DNA from: Pisolithus tinctorius
Taxonomy: Eukaryota; Basidiomycota; Agaricomycetes; Boletales; Pisolithaceae
NCBI GenBank assembly: GCA_024663395.1
Contig: JANFAH010000097.1
Coordinates: 62,001-126,000 of the forward strand
Length of the DNA stretch: 64,000 nt
Reading direction: 5' to 3'
Positions 1-10,976 of this stretch are shown here, piece by piece (position 1 is the first letter of the stretch; every line of letters starts with the position of its first letter). The position numbers and the translations under genes are program-made. The notes below the pieces were generated by a model. It was given only the letters and a program-made list of their open reading frames with translations, did not search any database and was not told where the DNA came from.

Positions 1-458
1 ATGAAGATATTCAGAAAGGTAAGCTTTATTGCTGACGTATATGTAGAAACGTGGCAGCACTCACAGCACACAAGTGACGTTACAGTCTGAAATGTGTCCA
101 ACTCCTACAAGTGAATGGATAAAAAGTCTCGCCAGACTGGACTATGTTGCGTCCAGGAATAGGTGAAATGGTCTGCAAAACTGGCAGGCTGATGGAGCGC
201 CACGATTGCATTTACATCGTCCGCCGCTAACATGATTTCGCATTGAACTTGTCCTCGGCCTTCACCAGTGGGGGTTACTCAGTCACCCGGAGCCGGCGCC
301 CATGCGTTGGTTCCAAATCGGATTCACATAAAGGGGGCATAGTATAACTTCTCCTCTCCCCAGAACTAATCGTGATTCGTAACTCGCCGTCGAGAGAAGG
401 GCCGGATTTGCCCAACGTTACTTGCCTGCATTCGCCTCCCCGGTGACTGGCCTCTACA
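1..458. other. Upstream region of the first LCB2 copy
   Basis: No gene is supported here. Short open frames exist on both strands but none shows a recognisable motif or a splice structure that joins to the next gene. The segment probably holds the promoter and 5' leader of the LCB2 copy that begins at 459. I see no clear TATA box. Confidence 0.4.
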
Positions 459-2611
459 ATGGCCATACTAACGGCCTCCAGATCCCCCTGCTCACTCTCA
501 CCCTCACCGCGGTCGCAGGACCCCTTCTGGGTGAAGAAGAGATATTCCGTTACACAGCTGCCTCCTATTACAGTCACATCACATCTTTCTACCGTGCACG
601 AAGCGGAGGTGCATTCCCGCAGTCGAACCATTACACGGACCCCTACTCCTGTTCATTCTGTAACCCCGTCTAAAACCTCGGGGGACAGTGTCCTCGACGA
701 ATCAGATGATCACAACCTTCACGCAGCGCTCACTTCAGAGAAAACTTCCAACACGGTTCAGAGTGAATTTGGTCACTGTGCCAACCAAAGTTACCGTTAT
801 ATTTCTCAGCATAATCCTGATAAACCAGTCGCAGAAGATGAGATCGAAGAACCGCCATATTATATCCTGTTCACGACATACTTCAGTTACCTACTTCTCG
901 TCGTAATAGGTCATTTGCGTGACCTCCTCGGCAAACGGTTCGCGAAGTCCTCCTTCATCGATTTGATGATACATGATGTGTGTCCTTCTCGTGTATCTCG
1001 TCTTTCATTGCTAAACCGCTGACATCTGCCAGGGATACGCACCACTTGTCTCTGACTTCCAATCGTTCTATGCGCGTCGCCTTGTACAACGCGTGAACGA
1101 CTGTTTCTACCAGCCGATCTCTGGTGTCGCCGGCCGAACCATTCTGGTCTACGACCGGTATTCCGAAGACTTTAATCGTACTCAGACATACACAGGAACG
1201 ACGACAAGAGCTCTCAACATCTCTTCCTATAATTACCTGGGTTTTGCCCAGGCGCACGGCAGCTATGCCGATGCGGTCGAAGAATCTATCAAGCGCTACG
1301 GTGTCTCGGCGTGCGGAACACGTCTGGAAGGGGGTACATGCGACCTGCATCGGATTGCTGAGGCATTGGTCGCGCGGTTCATTGGCACGGAGGACGCGTT
1401 GATTTGCTCCATGGGATTCGCAACTAATTCGACGTTCATTCCTGCGTTGGTGGGAAAGGGTTGCCTCGTCATCTCAGACGAACATAACCACGCTTCCGCC
1501 CGAATAGGCGTGAGGCAAAGCGGTGCATGCGTGAGGATGTTCAAGCACAACGATATGGGTAGCCTGGAAGAGTTGTTGCGGGAAGTAATTAGCCAGGGCC
1601 AACCCAAGACTCACCGATCATGGAAGAAGATACTTGTGATCGTTGAGGGCCTGTATAGTATGGAAGGCACGATGGTCAATCTCCCAAAGATAATTGAGCT
1701 GAAGAAGAAATACAAGGTACGCTCCTGTCGGCTGTCCAATACCATCGCTAAAGTGGTGGGTCAAGTTCTACCTCTTCGTGGATGAGGCACACTCGATAGG
1801 TGCGCTGGGACCCCATGGTCGTGGAGTGGCAGACTATTTCAATGTTCCGCCTAGCTCCGTTGACGTCCTTATGGGAACCTTCACGAAGTCTTTTGGGGCC
1901 GCTGGTGGATACATTGCAGGACCCAAACTACTCATTAACAGTCTTCGGATGCATGGTCACTCAGGGCCGTACGCTGAAGCAATGGCACCACCCGTTCTTA
2001 TGCAGATTGTTGCAACCACGACCAGCATCATGGGAGTTTCATCTGTCGATGACCTTGCGACTTCAGAAAGCACGTCTCATCAGCCCACGTTCAAGCCATC
2101 CACGAATGGAGTAGCAATGTCCGAGGTGGAAGACGAGTATCTGCATCCAGGGATGGTGCCAGCCTCTGCACTTCCCACCTGGTTTTCAATACCTTCGTCC
2201 CTGGCTGACGGATCTGAGGCTCGCGAGCGTATCCGCCGCTTAGCATTCAACGCTCGGTATCTCCGCGCGGGCTTGAAGAAGCTGGGTTTCATCACATACG
2301 GACACCCTTCTTCTCCCATCGTACCTCTGTTGACCTTTAACCCAGGAAAGATGTTAATGTTCGCGCAAATGATGCGGACGCGGAAACCGACCCCTTTAGC
2401 TGTAGTTGTCATCGCTTATCCTGTGACGCCTCTCGTGACTAGTCGCGTGAGATTCTGTGTTAGCGCGTCACATACGAAGGAGGACATCGATGTCGTATTG
2501 AGGGCATGTGATGAAATAGGGGATATATTGGATCTCAAGCATGGGAAAGGAAAGAGATGGCCAATCGAGGAGATAGTGAAGAGAAGTGTCGAACTCGTCC
2601 ATTCAATCTGA
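459..2611 (+). CDS. LCB2: Serine palmitoyltransferase subunit 2 (LCB2), tandem copy 1
   Basis: Catalytic PLP subunit of serine palmitoyltransferase, which condenses serine with palmitoyl-CoA to start sphingolipid synthesis at the ER. Exons 459-977, 1033-1716, 1766-2611 give about 682 residues. A Ser/Pro-rich N-terminus leads to the conserved IEEPPYYILFTTYFSYLLL membrane segment, then SYNYLGFAQ, GTRLEGGTCDLH, MGFATNSTFIPALVGKG, DEHNHAS, DEAHSIGALGPHGRG and GTFTKSFGAAGGYIAG, whose Lys is the PLP Schiff-base residue. All expected catalytic residues are present, so it looks functional. The next gene is a second full-length copy on the same strand with introns at the same places. The start is uncertain: the N-terminal 100 residues are weakly conserved between the copies and the next methionines lie well downstream. 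Confidence 0.93.
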
Positions 2612-3176
2612 CCTTCTTGCCGGATGAGTTCGAGAAATGTTTTGATTCACCATGTGGATATTTTGTGTCCCTGGCATTGTTCTCATTCACATTCTTGCTC
2701 AAGTGATATATGCATCAGTACGGATAACTGCGCACGTAGTTGATTTCGGACTTTGGACTCTTACATGTGGAGGCTCTGAGATACGCACGGCGGCATGTCA
2801 TATGCAAGTGAGGGACAGCAAGGTGGTTACGCGCATCAGGGAGGCCCACATCTAGGCTGGTAAAACAGTGGTACCCAGGTGAGTATGATAATGCACCAAG
2901 ATGGCAGGTGCATATAACACATGCACAAAACAGGGATCGGCCACGTAGGAATCTAGATATCGATGTCCAAGTGTTTGAGCTGTTCATGAGGTTCCATGCC
3001 TGGTCGTTTAGGTGAAGAGGATCGACGATCTTTTCCCCGTGAGTTCGTATTTCCTAATAAGGGAATGCGCTGATATAATCATATGTTTTTCTTGCTGTTA
3101 TTAGTCTACAAGTTAGTTTGTTAGCTTGCACTGCGTTCGCTGTCGACGACGACCGGCGTTGTCAGTGACTCACGCA
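2612..3176. other. Spacer between the LCB2 copies
   Basis: About 560 bases between the stop of LCB2 copy 1 and the start of copy 2. It must contain the 3' UTR of the first and the promoter of the second. No conserved open frame, repeat or transposon end was recognised, so the duplication does not show flanking repeats that I can see. Confidence 0.4.
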
Positions 3177-5308
3177 ATGCCCTCGCCGATTGCCCTCAGC
3201 CCATCCTCGCCGCCTCCGTCTCTCTTCCTGAAGAAGAAGAAGTCTTCCCTTTCCCAGATTCCACCCTTCCCCACTGCAGCCTCGTATCTCTCTGCACTCC
3301 ATGAAGCAGACGCACGGGCCCGCGGTCAGGTTGTCACCCCAACTTCTACTCCTCCTCTCTCTATATCCTCTTCTCTGACCTCTGCCTCGGGTGATACTGT
3401 CCTCAACGAGCCTGACGCTGACCGCTCCGGCCTCACATACCCCCTCACAGCTCCCACCTCCGAGCAGGTCTTCACCACAGTTCATACAGAATTTGGCCAT
3501 TGTGCCAACCAGGACTATCGCTGCGTTTCTCAACATGATTCTGAAAAACCAGTCGCAGAGCACAAGATCGAGGAACCTCCGTACTATATTCTGTTTACAA
3601 CATACTTCAGTTACCTGCTCCTCATCATCTTCGGTCATCTCCGCGACTTCTTTGGAAAACAATTTGCAAAGTCCTACTTTACTCACTTGGTGCCGTATAA
3701 CGTGCGTTTTATTCACCGTTTGTTTACTCGTGTTTTGTTGCTGATTTGTAGTAGGGATACGCACCTCTGAATTCCGACTTCGACTCGTTCTACACGCGGC
3801 GCCTCAAGCGCCGCATGGACGATTGCTTTTCTTACCCTGTGACGGGTGTCGCTGGCCGAACCATCCTGGTTTACGATCGCTACTCCGAAGACTGTAACTA
3901 TACTCAGATGTACCCAGGGACGAAGACCCGAGCGCTCAATATCTCATCGTATAACTACCTCGGCTTTGCTCAAACGAGCGGCGGGTGCGCCGATGCAGTC
4001 GAGGAATCCATCAAACGGTATGGCATCTCGATGTCTGGAACCCGTCGGGAAGGGGGCACATGCGACCTCCACCAGACCGCAGAAGCGTTGGTCGCTCGGT
4101 TTGTCGGCATGGAGGATGCGCTGATCAGTTCCATGGGATTTGCGACTAACTCGACGTTCATTCCTGCGTTGGTGGGCAAGGGTTGCCTCGTCATCTCGGA
4201 CGAACATAACCATGCGTCCATCCGAGTGGGTGTGAGGCAAAGTGGTGCACACGTGCGGATGTTCAAGCACAACGACATGGACAGTCTCGAGGCGCTATTG
4301 CGGGAAGTTATCAGTCAAGGTCAGCCCAGGACGCACCGACCGTGGAAGAAAATACTTGTGATTGTGGAGGGCTTGTATAGTATGGAAGGCACTATGGTCA
4401 ATTTACCAAAGGTCGTCGAACTCAAGCAAAAATATAAGGTGTGCTTACTCGGCTTCTGCCATGTGCTGATGTTGAGAAAATGTTGTTTTCAGTTTTACCT
4501 CTTCGTCGACGAGGCACACTCCATTGGAGCTCTTGGACCCCACGGCCGTGGAGTGACTGACTATTTCAATATCCCGCCTCGTTCTATCGATGTCCTGATG
4601 GGTACATTCACCAAATCCTTCGGGGCTGCCGGTGGATACATTGCCGGGTGCAAAGAACTCATCAACAGCCTTAGGTTGCGTGGCCATTCAGGACCATATG
4701 CTGAAGCGATGACACCCCCCGTTCTCATGCAAGTCGTTGCCAGCATGGCCAGCATCATGGGCGTTGCTTCTCCAACGTCCTCTAACCCGAAGGCTTCCTC
4801 GCAAGCGCTTACAGTCGCTCCACAGGCAGACGAATACATTCATCCGGGTATGGCACCCGCCTCCTCCCTTCCTACTTGGCTTTCCCTACCCCCTTCGCTT
4901 TCTGACGGGTCTGAGGCCCGTGAGCGAATCCGCCGGCTAGCATTTAATAGCCGCTATCTCCACGCAGGTCTGAAAAAGCTCGGTTTTATCACCTACGGCC
5001 ATCCTTTCTCCCCTATCGTGCCCCTGTTGATATTCAATCCTGGCAAGATGGCAACCTTTGCACGGATGATGAGGGCCAGGCGGCCGACACCCATCGTTGT
5101 AGTGGTTGTGGCTTACCCCGCTACACCGCTAGTCACCAGTCGGGTCAGGTTTTGTGTTAGTGGGGCGCACACCAAGGATGACATCGACATAATTCTGAGA
5201 GCTTGTGACGAGGTGGGAGATATATTGGATTTGAAGCATGGGCATGGGGAGAGGTGGCCGCTGGAAGAGATTATGAAGAGGAGTGTGGAGCTCGTCAATT
5301 CGCTCTGA
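3177..5308 (+). CDS. LCB2: Serine palmitoyltransferase subunit 2 (LCB2), tandem copy 2
   Basis: Second complete LCB2 gene. Exons 3177-3701, 3755-4438, 4493-5308 give about 674 residues. The start ATG at 3177 has a better context (GCAATGC) than an upstream in-frame ATG at 3126. Key motifs are EEPPYYILFTTYFSYLLL, NYLGFAQ, GTRREGGTCDLH, SMGFATNSTFIPALVGKG, DEHNHAS, DEAHSIGALGPHGRG and GTFTKSFGAAGG with the PLP lysine. Exon 2 has exactly the same length (684 nt) as in copy 1, and both introns sit in the same codons, so the two genes arose by tandem duplication after the introns were in place. Intron 2 (4439-4492) is 54 nt, stop-free and in frame, so retention would insert 18 residues just before the DEAHS active-site motif. 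Confidence 0.95.
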
Positions 5309-5661
5309 ACCTGTGCATTAATTTTTTGAGTTGTGGCACTCTATTTACGCTTAGATCGTCATGACATTTTGTTACAGCACAATGAAAGGTTAATACGATG
5401 TATACTTAAGTTATTCCTCTACTTCGCATGTCTATGCTTCCTGGAAGGTCTGCATGGACCTTTTTTCCCGCATGCCTTTCAGTATGAGGCAGATGACTAC
5501 TCTCAGGCCAAAAAGTATGTGCAACTTCTGTACCACAGCCGGGCTTACATGTAGGGCAAAACTTGCAATGAAGTACAAAGCTTGATGATTATATTTCAAG
5601 TTGAGTACCACATTAAATGTCGATTCAAATCCCCAAAAGTCTGTTGTGTAACTCAAAAGTA
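5309..5661. other. Convergent 3' spacer
   Basis: Lies between the 3' ends of LCB2 copy 2 (+) and the glycosylase gene (-). AT-richer than the genes, consistent with two facing 3' UTRs. No coding or repeat feature seen. Confidence 0.4.
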
Positions 5662-7826
5662 TTAAACGTTCGTCAGAATTTGTGTAGCTAAATTTGGCCA
5701 GCAATTACCCGAAATGCACCCAATGAATGTATCAATATATCCTTCCCCTCCAACCGTGGTATCGTAATGTTCTGCCAATTCATCAACTAGGCTGATCAGA
5801 TACGGAAGATTCACATCTCCGATGACACCCTTGATCGGATACCATATTTTCTGCTCTTCATATGCCCATTTCCACCGCTGTTCCACAGTTTCCAGGTATG
5901 AGTGCACTACGCTTCGGGAGTGGATACGAACCAAACATACCAAATACCGGATGAGTTCTTTATCGCTTGGCATAACGTGCTTCCACTCCTCTTCTGCTCT
6001 GGCTTCAACCCCTGGCCCGCATGAACTGGTGCAAAAGATCCGGAAAGAATCAAAAGCATACGGGCCTACACCAGGGAAATGGGAGATTGGGGTATCAGGG
6101 TAAGAGGACCTTGTCTTCCGCTTGCATGCGGGCTTGATTGAAGTCGCTGCGCACATATCCGGGGAAGGGTATGAGGAATTTATGAAGTACCGTGGCGGGT
6201 CCTCGATGTAACATCGTGAGATGTCTTTAAACCACTTGGCCCGTTTGTTGTAGAGCCCTAGAGGACGAATGAGCTCGATTAGCTCATCCAGGGGCGCTAA
6301 ATGAAAATATAGGTCATTAACTGAAACATGACATGAAGATTGAGTGACCACCGGGCATGAGACATGGGTAGCATGCACAACCCTCTCTGCATTGGGAAGT
6401 TGACAAGTACATACGTACGTACCATCTACAAGACGCTGAGGTGTGGGCCACCGGTGCATAATCTTCCAGAAAACTGGTATAGCCATGCGACCCGTCGTAA
6501 CATTGAGCAACCTGACAGCAAGTAAGACTTTCCAAGGATCATGGCATACGGCTTCTGCGATAGAGGATAAGTGGTCCATTCAAGGCACAGTACCGTTCGA
6601 ATACGGAGTCCAACAGCGGGGTACTGGCTCACCTTGAATTAACTTCGGTTTAAGGATCTGGAGCATGACCATGAAGTCTTTTACCAAATCATCATGTTTT
6701 TCTTGCGAAGAAATGTGGAAGTCAGATATAGGACACTTTGTGGGATCTGACACGCGGCATGCCGGGATTTCAGTAGATGTTGGGGTTAATATCGGTAACT
6801 CAGTCAGTTTAGTATTAGTGTCCACGATGATGGTAGCTTCGGAGGTAGGGAAGGAGGTCGCGGGTTGGTACGGTACCGTGAAGTACTTGGATGTCTTTGG
6901 TGGGCCCACTGGCGTAGCAAATGTTGAGACCGAAAGCGTGTCATCCCGTTTAAAATGAGAGCGCGACACGGATGACCGCTGGTGTTCACTCAAATGGCTG
7001 TCGACAACATCTCCCTGCGTTTTATCACATGTCCTCCGCTTTCCACGCGTTTGATTAGTGCCGCTCCTACGGCAGGTGCTAGATGCCTTCGTACGGCGCG
7101 TGGAGCTCCGTGTCTTGGGCTTCCGAGGGACAACAGAAACTGATTCTCCGACAGGTAACGCAGACGGCGCACTAGACCCAGGATCGTATTCCTGCATCTG
7201 TGTCCAGTCATCCAGCACATGTGTGCTGCGCGAAGGACGTTCCGGCTTCGTAATTTCCACAGCTTCCAATATCATCCGACGACCCTGTTGTTTTCGTTCA
7301 AAGAGATGTGACAACGGCGTGTTAGGATTTGGAACCAATATGCACTTACCTGACTCCGAGTCGTGGTCGTAGTGCACGCGACCGATGATGCAGGACCGGT
7401 CCGATCGACTCGACTGTCCGACTGTGACAAGGCTTTGTTGTCGAATTCCGCCTTGTTTCGACGAGAAGTTCGTCGTTTCTTGATCGCCGGAAGTGTCTCC
7501 TCCTCGACTGATGCATTATGCTCTGTCCTCTTCCGCCTGGTGCTCGCCGGTCGGAGTGACGGGTTCCTAGACTCTCTAGTGCCAGTACCAGCGGATCGAA
7601 GAGGTGTACGTGGGATGGCACTGGCAGACGTGCTGAACGGTGTTTTTGGGGTGAATGAGAAGGACTGTCTGAGCCATTGTGAAAGTGCAGGGTCTACCGG
7701 TCTTGGAGTACTGATACAACCATCGTCCATTTCCGTCCCACTGACGGCGTGACGGAAGCTAAATCGTCCTCGCCCGGACCGTCGGATACTGCCGGACCGG
7801 AAACTACTCCCTATTAGTTCAATCAC
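5662..7826 (-). CDS. MBD4-like thymine/uracil DNA glycosylase (HhH-GPD fold)
   Basis: Exons 7826-7350, 7284-6633, 6554-6423, 6296-5941 and 5877-5662 give about 610 residues. The C-terminal third matches the glycosylase domain of methyl-CpG-binding protein 4: LIQE..CHDPWKVLLAVRLLNVTTGRMAIPVFWKI, then IELIRPLGLYNKRAKW, then the helix-hairpin-helix PGVGPYAFDSFRIFC, where the Asp of FDSF is the expected catalytic aspartate, then WKHVMPSDKELIRYL. In this family the domain removes T or U mispaired with G, the product of 5-methylcytosine or cytosine deamination. There is no MBD domain; the N-terminal 370 residues are Ser/Thr/Arg-rich with basic runs such as IKKRRTSRRNK that could be nuclear localisation signals. 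The divergent dipeptidase ATG is only 34 bp away; an internal Met at 7730 would widen this to 130 bp and may be the true start. Confidence 0.85.
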
Positions 7827-7860
7827 AGCTCATCATCGAAGACTAGTTGTAGCTAGAATT

Positions 7861-9877
7861 ATGGCCACCCGCACAAAGTTTGTGGAATACATCGATAAAA
7901 ACGCAGATAGTTTCATCGAGCGGCTGGCACAGGCAGTTAGGATTCAGAGGTAAGCCTATCACACGCGCACTCAGCCCCATATGGCCATGCGGATGATCCA
8001 TATCGTCTCTGCTGCAGCATAAGCAGCGATGCCCGCCGTCGGCAAGATGTCATCGCAATGGGAAACTGGCTGAATGATCAGCTCGTATCACTTGGCGTGA
8101 CGACGAAGCTCGTCGATCTCGGGACCCATGTTATGCAGGGCCAGACGCTCCCTCTTCCTCCCGCAATCTTGGGAAAGTTGGGCGAAGATAAGAACAAGCG
8201 AACGATCTTAATCTACGGCCACTACGATGTACAGCCCGTAAGTAATCCTGCACATTTTAATTTGTCTGGAGATCCTCTTCTTTCTTCCCTCTCTCTCATC
8301 CGACCCATCATGATGAAAGAACTCAAAGGGATATTCTGACTTGACTAGGCACTCAAATCGGACGGTTGGAATACAGATCCGTTTGAACTCGTCGTCGATA
8401 ACGAAGGGGGAAAGCTGATTGGGCGCGGCACGACGGACGACAAAGGTCCAATCATGGGTTGGCTGAACGTCATTGAGGCGCACAAAAGCCTGGGTCTCGA
8501 TATGCCTGTCAACTTGCGTTTTTGCTTCGAGGGAATGGAGGAAAATGGTAGCGAAGAGCTCGACGAGTGTGTTATCAGTGAAGTCGGAAAGGGGAAAGAA
8601 GGGTACTTCAGCGGTGTAGATTGCGTTTGCATCGTGAGTCTGTCTTTGGATATGCCAGTTCCTCCAGTCACCATCTCTGTTTATAGTCTGACAATTACTG
8701 GCTTAACACGCGCACTCCCGCACTAACTTATGGCTTGCGTGGTATCGCATACTTCAGTATCAATATCACTGGCCCCGGCCAGGACCTTCACTCTGGCCTT
8801 TTCGGTCGTATGGTGCACGAGCCAATGACGGATCTCATTAAACTCATGAGCAGACTTGTGGATAATAACGGCAATATACTCATCCCCGGCGTGGATGAAA
8901 TGGTCCCGCCTCCAACTCCAGAGGAGATGTGCGTGTAATCATGTTACACCTTTGTAGTTTACATCTCACCGCGCTCTAGTAAGCTGTACAAGGAGATGGA
9001 TTACACCACAGCGGACGTGGAAGAAGCTGCTGGCGGCCCGGTATGCATCGAGTTCCCCTCATATAGTACTCCGTGGATATGATCTCTGACTTGTGTTTTA
9101 TGTACATAGATCGCGATCTCAGAAGACAAAGTAACGGTTCTGATGGCACGCATGCGGAGCTCATCCCTTTCACTACATGGAATTGAAGGTGCTTTTTCGG
9201 ACGTGGGTTGTAAGACTGTAATACCCTCCAAGGTCGGGGGCAAGTTTAGCATACGGTGCGTCTTCATTATGTGAGGTCATTCCTGATACCTATGTCTTAT
9301 CGCGTCCGCGGAGTGTTGCAGGCTCGTTCCTCCTCAAACTCCGGAGAATATCATCCCGCTTGTCAAGGCATACCTTGAGTCGGAGTTCGCCAAGTTGAAC
9401 AGTAAGAACAAGATGTTCGTCGAATACTTGCATGGAGGGAAACCTTGGGTTGCGGATGTGAAGCATTGGAACTTTGAAGCTGCGAAACGAGCGATTGAGG
9501 TACATCCTCTTCCCAATCAACTGACTTGGTTTTACACCTTGTTGTGCAGGCGATATACAACAAGACACCCGACTACACACGTGAGGGCGGATCGATCCCT
9601 GTCACACTCACTTTCGCGGAAGCTTTGGGTGTGAATGTCCTATTATTGCCCATGGGTCGTGCCGATGATGGTGCTCAGTAAGGGCTTCTGTTTGGGAGCC
9701 AGTGACGTTGTCATTGACATGCGAACTGTAGCTCGACTAACGAGAAGTTGGATCGGTCGAACTTCATCGAAGGGGTAAGTCTTTGTTCATAGAAGGTGGA
9801 AAAGCATATTCTCATGTTAGGTTGCGCAGACGAAGGTCCTGGGTACCTATCTATACGAGGTGGCCGCTGCTGTGTGA
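7861..9877 (+). CDS. DUG1: Cys-Gly metallodipeptidase, M20/CNDP family (DUG1-like)
   Basis: Cytosolic zinc dipeptidase that in yeast splits Cys-Gly during glutathione degradation. Ten exons: 7861-7949, 8018-8237, 8349-8633, 8687-8928, 8980-9040, 9110-9255, 9322-9499, 9550-9677, 9732-9774, 9830-9877, giving 479 residues, the usual family length. Metal and catalytic motifs appear in order: IYGHYDVQP (metal His and catalytic Asp), [14 protein letters not shown] (bridging Asp), [12 protein letters not shown] (catalytic and metal Glu pair), [12 protein letters not shown] (lid-domain His), and [20 protein letters not shown] near the end with the last metal His. All key residues are intact. It shares a very short divergent promoter with the glycosylase gene and converges with the SUZ-domain gene. 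Confidence 0.94.
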
Positions 9878-10070
9878 ATGAGAGAAGTTATCACAAGAGT
9901 GTAACTATACTCAGCGGAGGAAAGGGTATTTGATATGTACACCGGTCTTGGGATATCTGTGCATTGCGCTGTGGAATCAACAGGATATTCACATAACTCG
10001 AAATCTCCAAAGGACGAGATAAACGGAGCCGATCCAATAGCTGGCCACTACGTGGTGACCGACATCCGAT

Positions 10071-10836
10071 TTATTTTAAGTTCCTCCCTCGTCTATCTAC
10101 GCCGAAGCCTGCTCCAGACCGGTTTCCGTCCTGATCAATGATTGACTGGGAAGGAGGGCCAAGTGGATCGCGCAGGACAGTGACCACAGATTGGCGTGAG
10201 ACGTTGTGTCGGATATCAGCTGTCGCAGTGGGATTGCTTGACTGTACTGTTGCCACGTCCGATGTTGGTGATTGGTTTGACACCCCAAATATCCGATTTC
10301 GAGCTTCCAAGTATTGAGCCTCCCGTTGTGCGAGAGTACTTTGGGTGGGGGGTACAGAGGAGGAGGCAGGGTTCGATGACTGGGATTGACTGGGACGTTT
10401 GAGGATGCGCATCTGGGGTATCAGTGCAGCGGCGGGAGGTGCGGTGGTACCGTTCCTGGTGCCCGAGGAATTGATGATCACTTCAGGCATGGGAGCTCGG
10501 GTGTTACTGTGAGCAAATAGATACACGACGTGAGCACTCTCTCTCTCATGCCAAGCGCCAACCCCTGCGATTGGTTCCAAGAAACAAGACTCACGCTTCA
10601 CGCCACATATCGGCGTCAAAGTCGTTTTGAACGGCTCGGACATTCATGTCCATTGTCTGGTGCGGGGCAGTTGTGGTACTGGTCTCACCACTGTGATCGC
10701 CGTCGTCATCATCATCGCCATCATCGTCAGCGTCCCAGTCGTCTGGAATTGCCTGGATTTTTTCCCCTTTTCTGCTCCTGGTAGGTAATACATACGTAGG
10801 ACGCTGTGCGTTGGAGGGTGAATTTCCGGGCAGCAT
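10071..10836 (-). CDS. SUZ-domain RNA-associated protein (SUZRD1-like)
   Basis: Two exons, 10836-10595 and 10506-10071, encode about 225 residues. An acidic start (AIPDDWDADDDGDDDDDGD) is followed by the SUZ domain: PQMRILKRP, a Ser-rich linker, then LAQREAQYLEARNRIFG. The SUZ domain binds RNA in proteins such as SUZRD1 and R3H-domain factors, so a role in mRNA metabolism is likely but not proven. The protein is mostly low complexity. The start at 10836 gives an uninterrupted frame into the acidic block; a longer spliced N-terminus cannot be excluded. It is divergent from the Ser/Pro/Gln-rich gene, whose ATG is 140 bp away. Confidence 0.75.
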
Positions 10837-10976
10837 ACTCGTCGTCGAGGTCGTCGTCAGGGATGATATACCAAATATGGGAATAGTGGGCGCTAGTGTC
10901 CGTTTGTGCGGAGGCAGGTTCGAGCTTGACGCACTTCCCGCCCTCGCCCCAAAAAAAGACAGACAAAACAAAAAGA

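Noticed and set aside
3162..3764. 200-codon reverse-strand open frame
   Set aside because: Complete overlap with the first LCB2 copy-2 exon, which aligns to copy 1; the reverse product has no motif.
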